Below are positions 57,613-64,000 of a stretch of DNA of 64,000 nucleotides, piece after piece. How positions within the stretch are numbered: position 1 is the first letter of the stretch; each line of letters opens with the position of its first letter. The notes beneath the pieces are model-generated. The model saw only the letters and a program-made list of their open reading frames with translations. It was not told the DNA's origin and did not search any database. A program made the position numbers and the translations under genes. The DNA is from Streptomyces sp. NRRL B-24085 (GTDB lineage Bacteria > Actinomycetota > Actinomycetes > Streptomycetales > Streptomycetaceae), in contig NZ_LJBR01000161.1 of NCBI RefSeq assembly GCF_001282115.1, positions 1-64,000 on the forward strand, in the 5' to 3' direction.

Positions 57613-58235
57613 GGACGCTGCCCACGCCCTCCGTTCCGGGCGCAGGAGTCGAGGTCAGATATTTCTGACCCGCCACTGCACCCGTCGGTTGCTGCTGAGG
57701 TAGCAACTCTGGAGCGGGCGGTCGCTTCGCCTCGGTGGTCGTCACCGCCCGCGTGCTGCAGTGTCGGAGGGTTGAGCGCAGTCGGCGAGCAGCGCAGTGC
57801 CGTCACGGCGGGCGAAGAGTTGCAGCACCCTGGAACGCATGCTGGCGAGGATCACGCCACAGCAACCGCTGTGAAGCGGCCCCAGTGGTGCCTGGCACCG
57901 CGCGGGTGCGCTGCCGACGCAATGTGCTGGCCTGCGTAGACGCGACTCACGAACAGCGCAAGTCCCGTGCTAAGACGCACATAGTCCTTACGAACGGGTG
58001 TAGGCCGCCTGCGCAAGCAGGCGGCCTACTGCCGTCTTTGGGTGTGTGAACACCCTTCGCGTCTCCACAGGTCCCGGCGGCCGGACCCACTCCAAGTCTA
58101 CTCGGGGGTTGCTGAGCATGTCGCCAGAGCACCGATTTGCGGTCGTCCTTTCGCCACTTCCGCTCCTGCGGTAACACTGTCTCGTCTCCCCGGGCGAACG
58201 AGGCGTCCATGAGCCGCACTGGGCGGATGCCCCAC
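57613..58235. other. Region without a supportable gene, with one hairpin
   Basis: Frames here are low-complexity. At 58000-58029 GTAGGCCGCCTGC pairs perfectly with GCAGGCGGCCTAC around GCAA, a 13-bp stem with a tetraloop that could be a bidirectional terminator. Nothing else was recognised. Confidence 0.45.
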
Positions 58236-58388
58236 TTAGGCGGGAACCAGGCCGGTACCGGCAGTCACCGCCGCCAACCGCCCGGCGAGGGTCGACTTCC
58301 CGGCCCCCGCCGCACCCATCAGCAGCACGCACCGGCCGACCACCAGCTCACGGACGGCCGCGACGTCGTACGGGAGGACAAGGCTCAT
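58236..58388 (-). pseudogene. P-loop kinase/ATPase fragment
   Basis: A 50-residue frame beginning MSLVLPYDVAAVRELVVGRCVLLMGAAGAGKSTLAGRLAA and stopping at TAA shortly after. GAAGAGKS is a perfect Walker A motif. Related streptomycete AAA/polynucleotide-kinase-type proteins continue for another 120 residues or more; the rest is missing here, so this is a 3'-truncated gene. Confidence 0.5.
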
Positions 58389-58418
58389 GCCCGTCAGCCT
58401 CGCCTGGCACCGTCGCGC

Positions 58419-58805
58419 TTACGTCGCACGCCACCCGTGAGCGGAACTGACAATCCTGCTCTCCGGCGAGACGCTCAGCAGTCGAGAACACCCCACACCA
58501 CACAGAAGGTAGCGGGCGACGTTCTCGCGCCGCACGGTGCGGTAGGCCCGCTCGATCGCCTCCAGGTTCTTCCGCGAGGGGCTGCGGGTGCCGGCCGCCC
58601 AGGCGCGCAGGGTGCGGTCCGTAACGGTCAGCCCGGCCGCCCGGGCCGCGGCGCGGGCGTGGGGGGTGCGGGTGAGGTAGTGCAGGCGGGCCAGGAGGCC
58701 CCGCCGGGCGGTGACGGGGGTGGCGATGTAGCCGGCCAGCGCGTCCAACTGGCGGGCGACGGCCTCGTAGCCCTTGATGCCGCGGGCACCGTACTTGCCG
58801 AACTC
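58419..58805 (-). pseudogene. HTH protein fragment
   Basis: The frame reads EFGKYGARGIKGYEAVARQLDALAGYIATPVTARRGLLARLHYLTRT and then AGLTVTDRTLRAWAAGTRSPSRKNLEAIERAYRTVRRENVARYLL. The second block is an HTH resembling those of streptomycete plasmid and terminal-protein-associated genes. A TGA closes the frame just upstream of EFGKYG, and the sequence loses sense after RYLL, so both ends are lost. I cannot name the family with certainty. Confidence 0.5.
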
Positions 58806-59048
58806 GATGTCTTCCGCTCAGGCACCTGCTGTTCCTCCGTTCCATCCCGTGACACGGCAACCTACCGGCGTGCGCGGCGTTTGGGGCGCCTTGGCGGCTG
58901 GGCACGTCCCCACACGGGAGAGGGGAACGACACGACTACCGAAGTGGCCGGCGCCAACGCCTGGTTGAAGGAGATCGGCGCGCAGGCGCGCACGTCGAGT
59001 GCGAAGGTGTTCTCCGTGAGTGTGCCGCTGAACATCCCAGAGCACAGA

Positions 59049-59079
59049 GAGACCCCGGGCCGCAGATGCCCGGGGTCTC
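59049..59079. terminator. Bidirectional hairpin terminator
   Basis: GAGACCCCGGGC (59049-59060) pairs perfectly with GCCCGGGGTCTC (59068-59079) around a 7-base loop. It lies beyond the stop of the probable immunity gene on the minus strand and would end its transcript. A short plus-strand frame before it (AGANAWLKEIGAQARTSS) may be a remnant of another gene. Confidence 0.6.
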
Positions 59080-59142
59080 GTACCGTCTACAGGTTCAGGC
59101 CGTACGTTTCTTGAAGACGCCTCAAAGCGGTCGAGGGTGTCG

Positions 59143-60201
59143 TCAACCGTTGCTGCGTACCCACTGTGCGGCGTGGACAGTTTCCTGCTGGATGTCTTGC
59201 CGGGGCAGTTGAAGGCCGAGTGCGGTTTCCAGAGCGTGGAAGTACAACTCGAATTCGCCGGTCAGCTCGGGGTGATCCAGTTCGGCGCGGCGTACGGCCT
59301 GGTTGAGGAAGTCGAGCTGGCCGCCGCGGTAGTAGGGGGCGCGGCCCCGCTCGTACCAGATCAGTTCCAGGACACCCCAGTCGTCGTCGATACGGCGGCC
59401 GTCGCGCATGTAGTCGAAGGTGTAGATGGCCTTGGCGGCGGTGGCGCTCAGCCGCACGGTCTCGGTGACTCCGAGCCGGGAGAGAGCCGCGTTGTCGGCC
59501 CGGCTGCCGGGTGGTGTCTCGTGGTACATCACGAACGCCCAGTCTCCTGCCTGCCCGAAGCAGCAGCTCTCCCAGGCGATGTCCCAGGAGTCGCGGCCGG
59601 TGCCGTGCATGCTGCGCAGGTCCGACAGGCGTGTCCCGGCGGCGACCTGTTCGGGATTCGCCCCGTGGAGCAGGGCGATCTGCTCGGCGCTGATGCCCTT
59701 GCCACGGAAGAAGGCGAGGTTGGTGTAGGGGTCCTGCTCGCGCCATGTGCCGGCGATCCAGGCGAGGCGTTCCAGCGGGTCGCGTTCGCACGGCTGTGCC
59801 GTCTGCGGCCCATCCATGCCGCCGCTGCGGAATCGGCTTCCCCAAGCGGGGTTGATCCGGTCCAGCATCTGGGCTTGGCCAGTGACGAGGTTGGTGACCG
59901 GGCCGTGGCCCGGAGTGTGAGCCACGATGTACTCGGCGAGACGACGAACCGCTTCCTCGGCAACGAAGTACAGCACCTGGTCGAGGTCCTGGGCGGTGAA
60001 GATTTCCCGGTAGGGGCTGCGGTAGCCGCGCACAGTGCCGTCTTCGTCCAGGACGAGGAAGAGGCCACCGGGATCGCCTGCGCGCTGTGTGTACTGGTCG
60101 CGTGAGGTGCCGGTGGGCGGGAACATGGCGTCATCGAGCAGGTCAGAGCCTGCCACTGTCTGGCGCCAGGCCCGTTTGAGTGCGTGCTCCGTCATCTGCA
60201 T
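59143..60201 (-). CDS. Probable immunity-type protein (Imm61/Imm63-like plus DUF6461-like)
   Basis: About 352 residues from MQMTEHALKRAW; a GTG 30 bases upstream is also possible. Near residues 45-100, GGLFLVLDEDGTVRGYRSPYREIFTAQDLDQVLYFVAEEAVRRLAEYIV resembles immunity proteins that start with a DxDG-x-V beta hairpin. The C-terminal part (WAFVMYHETPPGSRADNAALSRLGVTETVRLSATAAKAIYTFDYMRDG in pieces) resembles the DUF6461 fold seen in SUKH-neighbour and immunity genes. It stands alone with no toxin gene next to it, though an RHS remnant lies 2 kb away. The family calls are by resemblance only. Confidence 0.5.
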   Translation of the reverse strand: MQMTEHALKRAWRQTVAGSDLLDDAMFPPTGTSRDQYTQRAGDPGGLFLVLDEDGTVRGYRSPYREIFTAQDLDQVLYFVAEEAVRRLAEYIVAHTPGHGPVTNLVTGQAQMLDRINPAWGSRFRSGGMDGPQTAQPCERDPLERLAWIAGTWREQDPYTNLAFFRGKGISAEQIALLHGANPEQVAAGTRLSDLRSMHGTGRDSWDIAWESCCFGQAGDWAFVMYHETPPGSRADNAALSRLGVTETVRLSATAAKAIYTFDYMRDGRRIDDDWGVLELIWYERGRAPYYRGGQLDFLNQAVRRAELDHPELTGEFELYFHALETALGLQLPRQDIQQETVHAAQWVRSNG

Positions 60202-60348
60202 GGCCGCCAGTATGCGGCGAGGCACTGACACGACCGGGCCCAGATGCCACGGCCGCTGTTCCTCGCCTTGGGCACGCCCTCACCAGCCAGCACCTGACCA
60301 GCTCTACCCCGCGGTCGCTGCACCGCCGCCGCGTAGAAATGCGAAAGA

Positions 60349-60959
60349 TCAATCGGCCCGTCTGGCGCGCGTCCTCGGACTCGTCAGGCGGGCGGGAGCT
60401 GGGCTGCGCTGCGTCGGTGTAGCCCCAGAGCCTGTTCGTAGGAGGCGTGGAGGTCTCCCGTCGCACGGCGCAAACCGGGACCGCTGCAGCCAGCACCACC
60501 GGCAAGCCCGGTCCCCGTTGATGGCGACCGAGCGCCCGCACCATGCGCAGGGGCAGTCCGGGCCCTGTGAGGTGAATTTGCGGTGCCGGCCCAGGCAGCC
60601 CCCGCACCGCCACCGCGAGGCCGCGCTGGTCCCCAGACAGAGCAGTCCGGACACGAGTCCCGACGGTCCGGTGAATGGGGGTGGCAGCCGGTGCACAGGC
60701 CCTGATGGAAGAAGGAGCCGCTGTGGCCGCAAGCCACACACGGCGGCGGTGGGTGCGGGCCGCCAGGCAGACAGACGAAACAGACGTCGATCCGTGGGAG
60801 GGTGTACGCCGTCGGCCTCACCCCGCAGCCCGGACACAGCCGGGGACTGACCCAGCCGCGCACCAGCCATTTCAACTCCCCTGCGACAAAACGGCCTTGA
60901 CGGGCCGCCTGGCTGGGTGCCCTGATCTGCCCGTCCCGGCAGGAATCGATCGACCGCAC
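60349..60959 (-). pseudogene. Zinc-ribbon protein of integrase loci, frameshifted
   Basis: The first frame gives LCPGCGVRPTAYTLPRIDVCFVCLPGG, CVACGHSGSFFHQGLCTGCHP and SCPDCSVWG; after a frame change near 60640 it continues RWRCGGCLGRHRKF, CPCAWCGRSVAINGDRACRWCW. At least six C-x2-C pairs make a multi-zinc-ribbon protein of the type encoded just before tyrosine recombinase genes in actinobacteria. No recombinase is found in the window. One base change breaks it. Confidence 0.55.
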
Positions 60960-61318
60960 ACCAGGGCCCCGTCGGCGGATGCGTCAGCAGCGGCCGCGGC
61001 GGCAGGTCCGCCTCCAAGGATGGCGGGTGCGCTGGCATGGACAGCGGAGGCATTTCAGGGCGTCACAACGGCGGCAGCTTCGGCCGCCGGACGCGGGCCC
61101 GGCCACGCTTCTCCCCCGGGCTCGGCCCACCCGGGATGCTCACCGGATCCGGTCTCGGGCGGGTCGGCGCCGGTGATCCAGCCGCCGGTCACTCGAGATC
61201 GTCGAGCCGTACCGACACCGGGGCCACGGTGGTGGACCCGACATCTTGCCCGCACTGATGGGCAGTCCGGCCCTACGCCAGCAGCCGGCGCATCTCGAGG
61301 GCTTGGAACAGGCCTCGC

Positions 61319-61585
61319 TCAACGGCCGGCATCCGCAACTCCCACCGCACCCTGCCTTGTCCGTCGCCGCTGCCTGCCGGGTTCTGTCGCGGGCTGTCTA
61401 GGGGGCGGGGCCGAGGAGGCGGCCGGTGAGGCGGTCGTTGGCCTGCTGCCAGGAAAGGCGACAAGGAAGAGCCCGTCCAACTTGTACTGGGTGGCAGTGA
61501 TGAGCAGTACGCCCATACCGCCGGCCGCTACGCCCATGGCCGCTTCTCCCGCGAGCAACGTCCGGCTCTGGACTCGTTGTCTCAT
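61319..61585 (-). CDS. Small membrane protein, coupled to an upstream ORF
   Basis: 88 residues from the ATG at 61585, which overlaps the TGA of the upstream 47-residue frame (ATGA). GEAAMGVAAGGMGVLLITATQYKLDGLFLVAF contains one or two membrane helices, followed by a Pro/Ala/Arg-rich tail. Unknown function. Confidence 0.45.
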   Translation of the reverse strand: MRQRVQSRTLLAGEAAMGVAAGGMGVLLITATQYKLDGLFLVAFPGSRPTTASPAASSAPPPRQPATEPGRQRRRTRQGAVGVADAGR

Positions 61586-61725
61586 CGTCTGCACCTCTCC
61601 ACCCAGCCGACGGGTGGCCCGGCCCACTTGATCGTATAGCTGAACATCCTCCTGCGTCCGTATGACTCCACGGCAATGCACTTGCCCTTGTACCCCGTGT
61701 ATCCGGCGACAAGGAAGACGTACAT
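61582..61725 (-). CDS. Tiny ORF, 47 residues
   Basis: MYVFLVAGYTGYKGKCIAVESYGRRRMFSYTIKWAGPP then a short end. It overlaps the next membrane-protein gene by ATGA and follows the 61735-62241 frame by 10 bp, so the three may be one small operon. Not recognised. Confidence 0.35.
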   Translation of the reverse strand: MYVFLVAGYTGYKGKCIAVESYGRRRMFSYTIKWAGPPVGWVERCRR

Positions 61726-61734
61726 CGAGTACGC

Positions 61735-62241
61735 CTAGACAGCGATCCATACCGCCCTGACGTAGAAGTTCTTCACCCATTCTCGGGCCCACCAGCCGCA
61801 CGGTGAATATGGAGCTCGCTTCACCGGCCCGTAGGGGCGGGGCGCCTTGGGGAGGCCGCTCGAAAACGGCTTCCTCTTGTCCCGATCGTCGGGATCTGTT
61901 GGAGGCAGAGCAAGCACGCCATCGGGCAACTCCAGCCTGACCTGGACGTCCTTGAGGTGGATGTGCGTGTGATTGTGCAGACGCAGCGCGGTGCGGCGAG
62001 TGCCGCCACTCCCGGCAGTGATTTCGGGAGGGCTTCCCTGAGCGCCTCCAAATACTGGTCGACCTCTTCCAGATATGTTTCGCGGCTGCGTGGATGCGGG
62101 GTCGTTCCCGAAGCGAGGTTCCTTCATCATCTGCTCGACAGTCGGCGTCGTCGAAGCAGACTGCAGGCGGCCGACGAGGCGCTTCCGCCCCGCGTTGACG
62201 ACGCGGTCCAGAACGCCGTCCGGGGCAACTACGTGGCTCAC
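61735..62241 (-). pseudogene. Hypothetical protein, frameshifted
   Basis: The C-terminal frame gives ALRLHNHTHIHLKDVQVRLELPDGVLAL and WWAREWVKNFYVRAVWIAV, like a beta domain next to the membrane. The coherent upstream part (EEVDQYLEALREALPKSLPGVAALAAPR) is in another frame at about 61990-62060. One base change near 61990 joins them. Family unknown. Confidence 0.4.
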
Positions 62242-62284
62242 CGCGCCCTGTTGTATGGAAAGCGTTAGGTCGAGCGCCTGTTGC

Positions 62285-62542
62285 TTACGCAGTAGACGCT
62301 CGCCCAGTCAGGTAGTCCAGGCGGCCCGCGGCATCCCAGGTGCAGTCGGTCTTGCCGGTGGGGTCGCTGTAGTAGTCGACGTCCCCGCCTGGTGTGTAGG
62401 CAAGCGCAGTCTGCGCGTCGCTCTGCAGGGTGCGGACCTTCTCCAGGTTCAGCTTGTCGTAGTCCCACCGGGTGGTTCCAGAGGCGTCCGTGCGGGTCAT
62501 GACGTTGCCGTCGCCGTCATAGGAGTAGGAACCGGTTCCCAC
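62285..62542 (-). pseudogene. RHS/YD-repeat fragment
   Basis: 85 residues with YSYDGDGNVMTRTDASGTTRWDYDKLNLEKV and DYYSDPTGKTDCTWDAAGRLDYLT, typical YD repeats. Neither the RHS core nor a toxin tip follows. It is a remnant of a second RHS gene, unrelated at residue level to the repeats of the intact one at 9.4 kb as far as I can tell by eye. Confidence 0.7.
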
Positions 62543-62839
62543 CCCTACGACGCGAAACGACTCGTGACCGACATGTGAGCCGAAGCCCGGAGGCAGTCAC
62601 CAGGCGAGCCGGAAGAACCGGTGTACAGGACCGGTCGAAGCGCCCTGGTTGTCACCAGCGAAGCACGCGGCTTGTCACCCATGCTCACTCGGCAGCCCCT
62701 GTGTCACCAGGAGACAGCATCTGGCTCCCCGACGGCGCTTCCTGCGGCGCCACTTCACCACAACCGCGTCCTGCTCCTGTGCGTCCTACCACTGAGCGCC
62801 GGCAGGAGTCGGCTACCCCGGGGGATCAGGACACAAGTC

Positions 62840-63310
62840 ATGCAGAAGTACGCGATCGTCCAGCACATCACACGGTTCTTTTGGCCTTGGCATGGTGCAA
62901 GGCGTCAGCCGCCCACGTCCGTCCGGCGACTGGTGTGGCTCTGGCTGTTCGCGCTCGCCTTCGGGGCCGGGTTCACCGCGCTCGGCTGGGATGATTTCGA
63001 CGGCAGCTTCCTCATGGCGATGCTGCTCCTCTTCCACGTCGTCGACGACATCAGCGACGGGGTACGGCACCGCTGGCCGGCCGCACTGGCCGCGGTAGCA
63101 GCCCTGTGGGGCGCCACCCGGCTCACCAGCGCCGTCCTGCCCGGCTCCCTCGACAATGCCTGGGCACAGAGCGTCGCCGCCGCCGTCGGTTTCACGCTCG
63201 GGCTGGCAGTGAGCGCCGCGATCACACGACTTCCGGAGCGCCGACCACGTCGGCCCGTCGATGGGCACGACTCCGGATTCGGCGGACAAGACTCTCGGAA
63301 AAGGACATAG
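62840..63310 (+). CDS. Membrane protein, 156 residues
   Basis: I start at the ATG at 62840 with GGGGGATCAGG upstream; the longer frame has no coding sense. LVWLWLFALAFGAGFTALG, SFLMAMLLLFHVVDDISDGV, WPAALAAVAALWGATRL and SVAAAVGFTLGLAVSAAI are four likely membrane helices, with a polar, basic C-terminus. It resembles small actinobacterial integral membrane proteins of unknown function. Confidence 0.55.
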   Translation: MQKYAIVQHITRFFWPWHGARRQPPTSVRRLVWLWLFALAFGAGFTALGWDDFDGSFLMAMLLLFHVVDDISDGVRHRWPAALAAVAALWGATRLTSAVLPGSLDNAWAQSVAAAVGFTLGLAVSAAITRLPERRPRRPVDGHDSGFGGQDSRKRT

Positions 63311-63441
63311 CCGCCGACCTCAGTGACAACAAACCCGCCAACCCGCCTTCGGAACACCCACCGCGCTTCGACTCACTTCCAATACTCCAGCCGTAGATCG
63401 TGATCATGGATACGGAGGCTGCTCGCCGATAGCCTGCCTGA

Positions 63442-63903
63442 GTGGGCGAGATCTGGGGCGAAAAGCAGTTGATCGCGGACGGCTTCGAGCGTGTGTACGT
63501 CGAGTCGGAGTGGTACGGCGAACCGTTGGCCGACCTTGCTGACATCGGCGGGAAGCCTCACTACTTCAAGATGTACGGCTACGACCATAGCCATGAAACC
63601 GATGAGTACCAGGTCTGGCCCGCAAGCGAGGCGGTGGCGGAGCTGGAGCGCGAGCAGTGGGCGATCTATGCCAGGTGGTATGAGCGCCAGCAGGCGGGCA
63701 AGGTCGGGCAGGAGAGCCATCCGGGCCACGGCGGAGTCGACGCGCGCTATGACGAGCTGGAGTTGCTGTTGGCGCCACACCGCGTGGCGCCGGACGGCGC
63801 CCGTCGGCTCGTATGTGAGCTGCGGTTCGTTGCCGGTGTCGACGTTCGCTACCGAGTCGAGGGGCCCGACTACTGGCTTCGGTGGCGTCCGAGACCGCCG
63901 TAG
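63442..63903 (+). CDS. Hypothetical protein, 153 residues
   Basis: From the GTG at 63442: IWGEKQLIADGFERVYVESEWYGEPLADLADIGGKPHYFKMYGYDHSHETDEYQVWPA in pieces, then a helical AVAELEREQWAIYARWYERQQ and a beta end. The acidic, soluble alpha/beta character and solitary position in a toxin/immunity-rich region would fit an immunity protein. I cannot name the family. Confidence 0.5.
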   Translation: MGEIWGEKQLIADGFERVYVESEWYGEPLADLADIGGKPHYFKMYGYDHSHETDEYQVWPASEAVAELEREQWAIYARWYERQQAGKVGQESHPGHGGVDARYDELELLLAPHRVAPDGARRLVCELRFVAGVDVRYRVEGPDYWLRWRPRPP

Positions 63904-64000
63904 ATCATCGGGTGTTGTGTGGACAACCAATGATCACGCGGCGGCCTCGGACGCCGGCGTAGTGCCCGCCCACTGGCAGGAGACATTCGAAGGACTGATG

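Overview
The window reads as high-GC Streptomyces DNA. The signs are GC-rich third codon positions, GTG starts, GTGA/ATGA stop-start overlaps, LamG/RHS wall-associated toxin genes, DUF6207 and DUF4262 genes, F420-type LLM enzymes and a type I-E CRISPR repeat of the streptomycete kind. It looks like accessory, possibly subtelomeric, chromosome. Insertion sequences of the ISL3, IS5 and IS21 types, broken genes (Ku, helicase-associated domain, P-loop ATPase, cas1, istB) and toxin/immunity genes outnumber ordinary metabolic genes.

Layout. 0-8.2 kb: a DUF2461 gene, an unknown 355-residue gene, a decayed ISL3-type element that also encloses a DUF4262 gene, a coupled pair (small membrane protein plus HTH/zinc-ribbon protein) behind strong hairpins, and an IS5-type element with a clear TAA target duplication. 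8.4-19.8 kb (minus strand): a polymorphic-toxin locus with a 1276-residue secreted LamG protein, a 2176-residue secreted RHS/YD protein ending in a predicted deaminase toxin, a stretch of damaged small ORFs, and a small ankyrin protein that may be the immunity gene. 20.6-22.7 kb: a lipoprotein, a SUKH-type gene and a frame-disrupted IS5-type element.

22.8-28.1 kb: two translationally coupled genes, an alpha/beta hydrolase and a 1461-residue caspase-like protease/STAND NTPase/WD40 protein. This is the best candidate here for an under-described defence system. 28.2-38.3 kb: a gene of unknown function divergent from a type I-E Cascade operon (cse1-cse2-cas7e-cas5e-cas6e), followed at once by an array of about 66 repeats. 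No cas3, cas1 or cas2 accompanies this operon. The array ends inside a repeat at an IS21-type terminus with a broken istB.

39-43.3 kb: a lipoprotein, a HEPN-like protein, a frameshifted excisionase-like gene, a small membrane protein, an ApeA-like HEPN gene and a four-repeat orphan CRISPR array. 43.5-47.3 kb: a divergent sulfonate/nitrate-type ABC transporter with an LLM oxidoreductase. 47.3-50.8 kb: a helicase-associated-domain fragment, a cytosolic 5'-nucleotidase, an unknown gene and a Ku fragment.

50.8-57 kb: a second, ruined type I-E locus (5'-truncated cas7e, cas5e with a poly-G frameshift, intact cas6e, cas1 with at least four frameshifts, no cas2). It runs straight into an array of 44 repeats that again stops inside a repeat at an IS21-type terminus. 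57-64 kb: fragments (IS5, DUF6207, ATPase, regulator, RHS), a probable immunity protein, a zinc-ribbon gene and small unknowns.

All three arrays share one repeat, so either Cas6e could process all of them. Nothing in the window can acquire spacers, and no interference nuclease is present. Interference would need a Cas3 encoded elsewhere. Positions, frames and motifs were read directly from the sequence; family names are from recognition without database searches.
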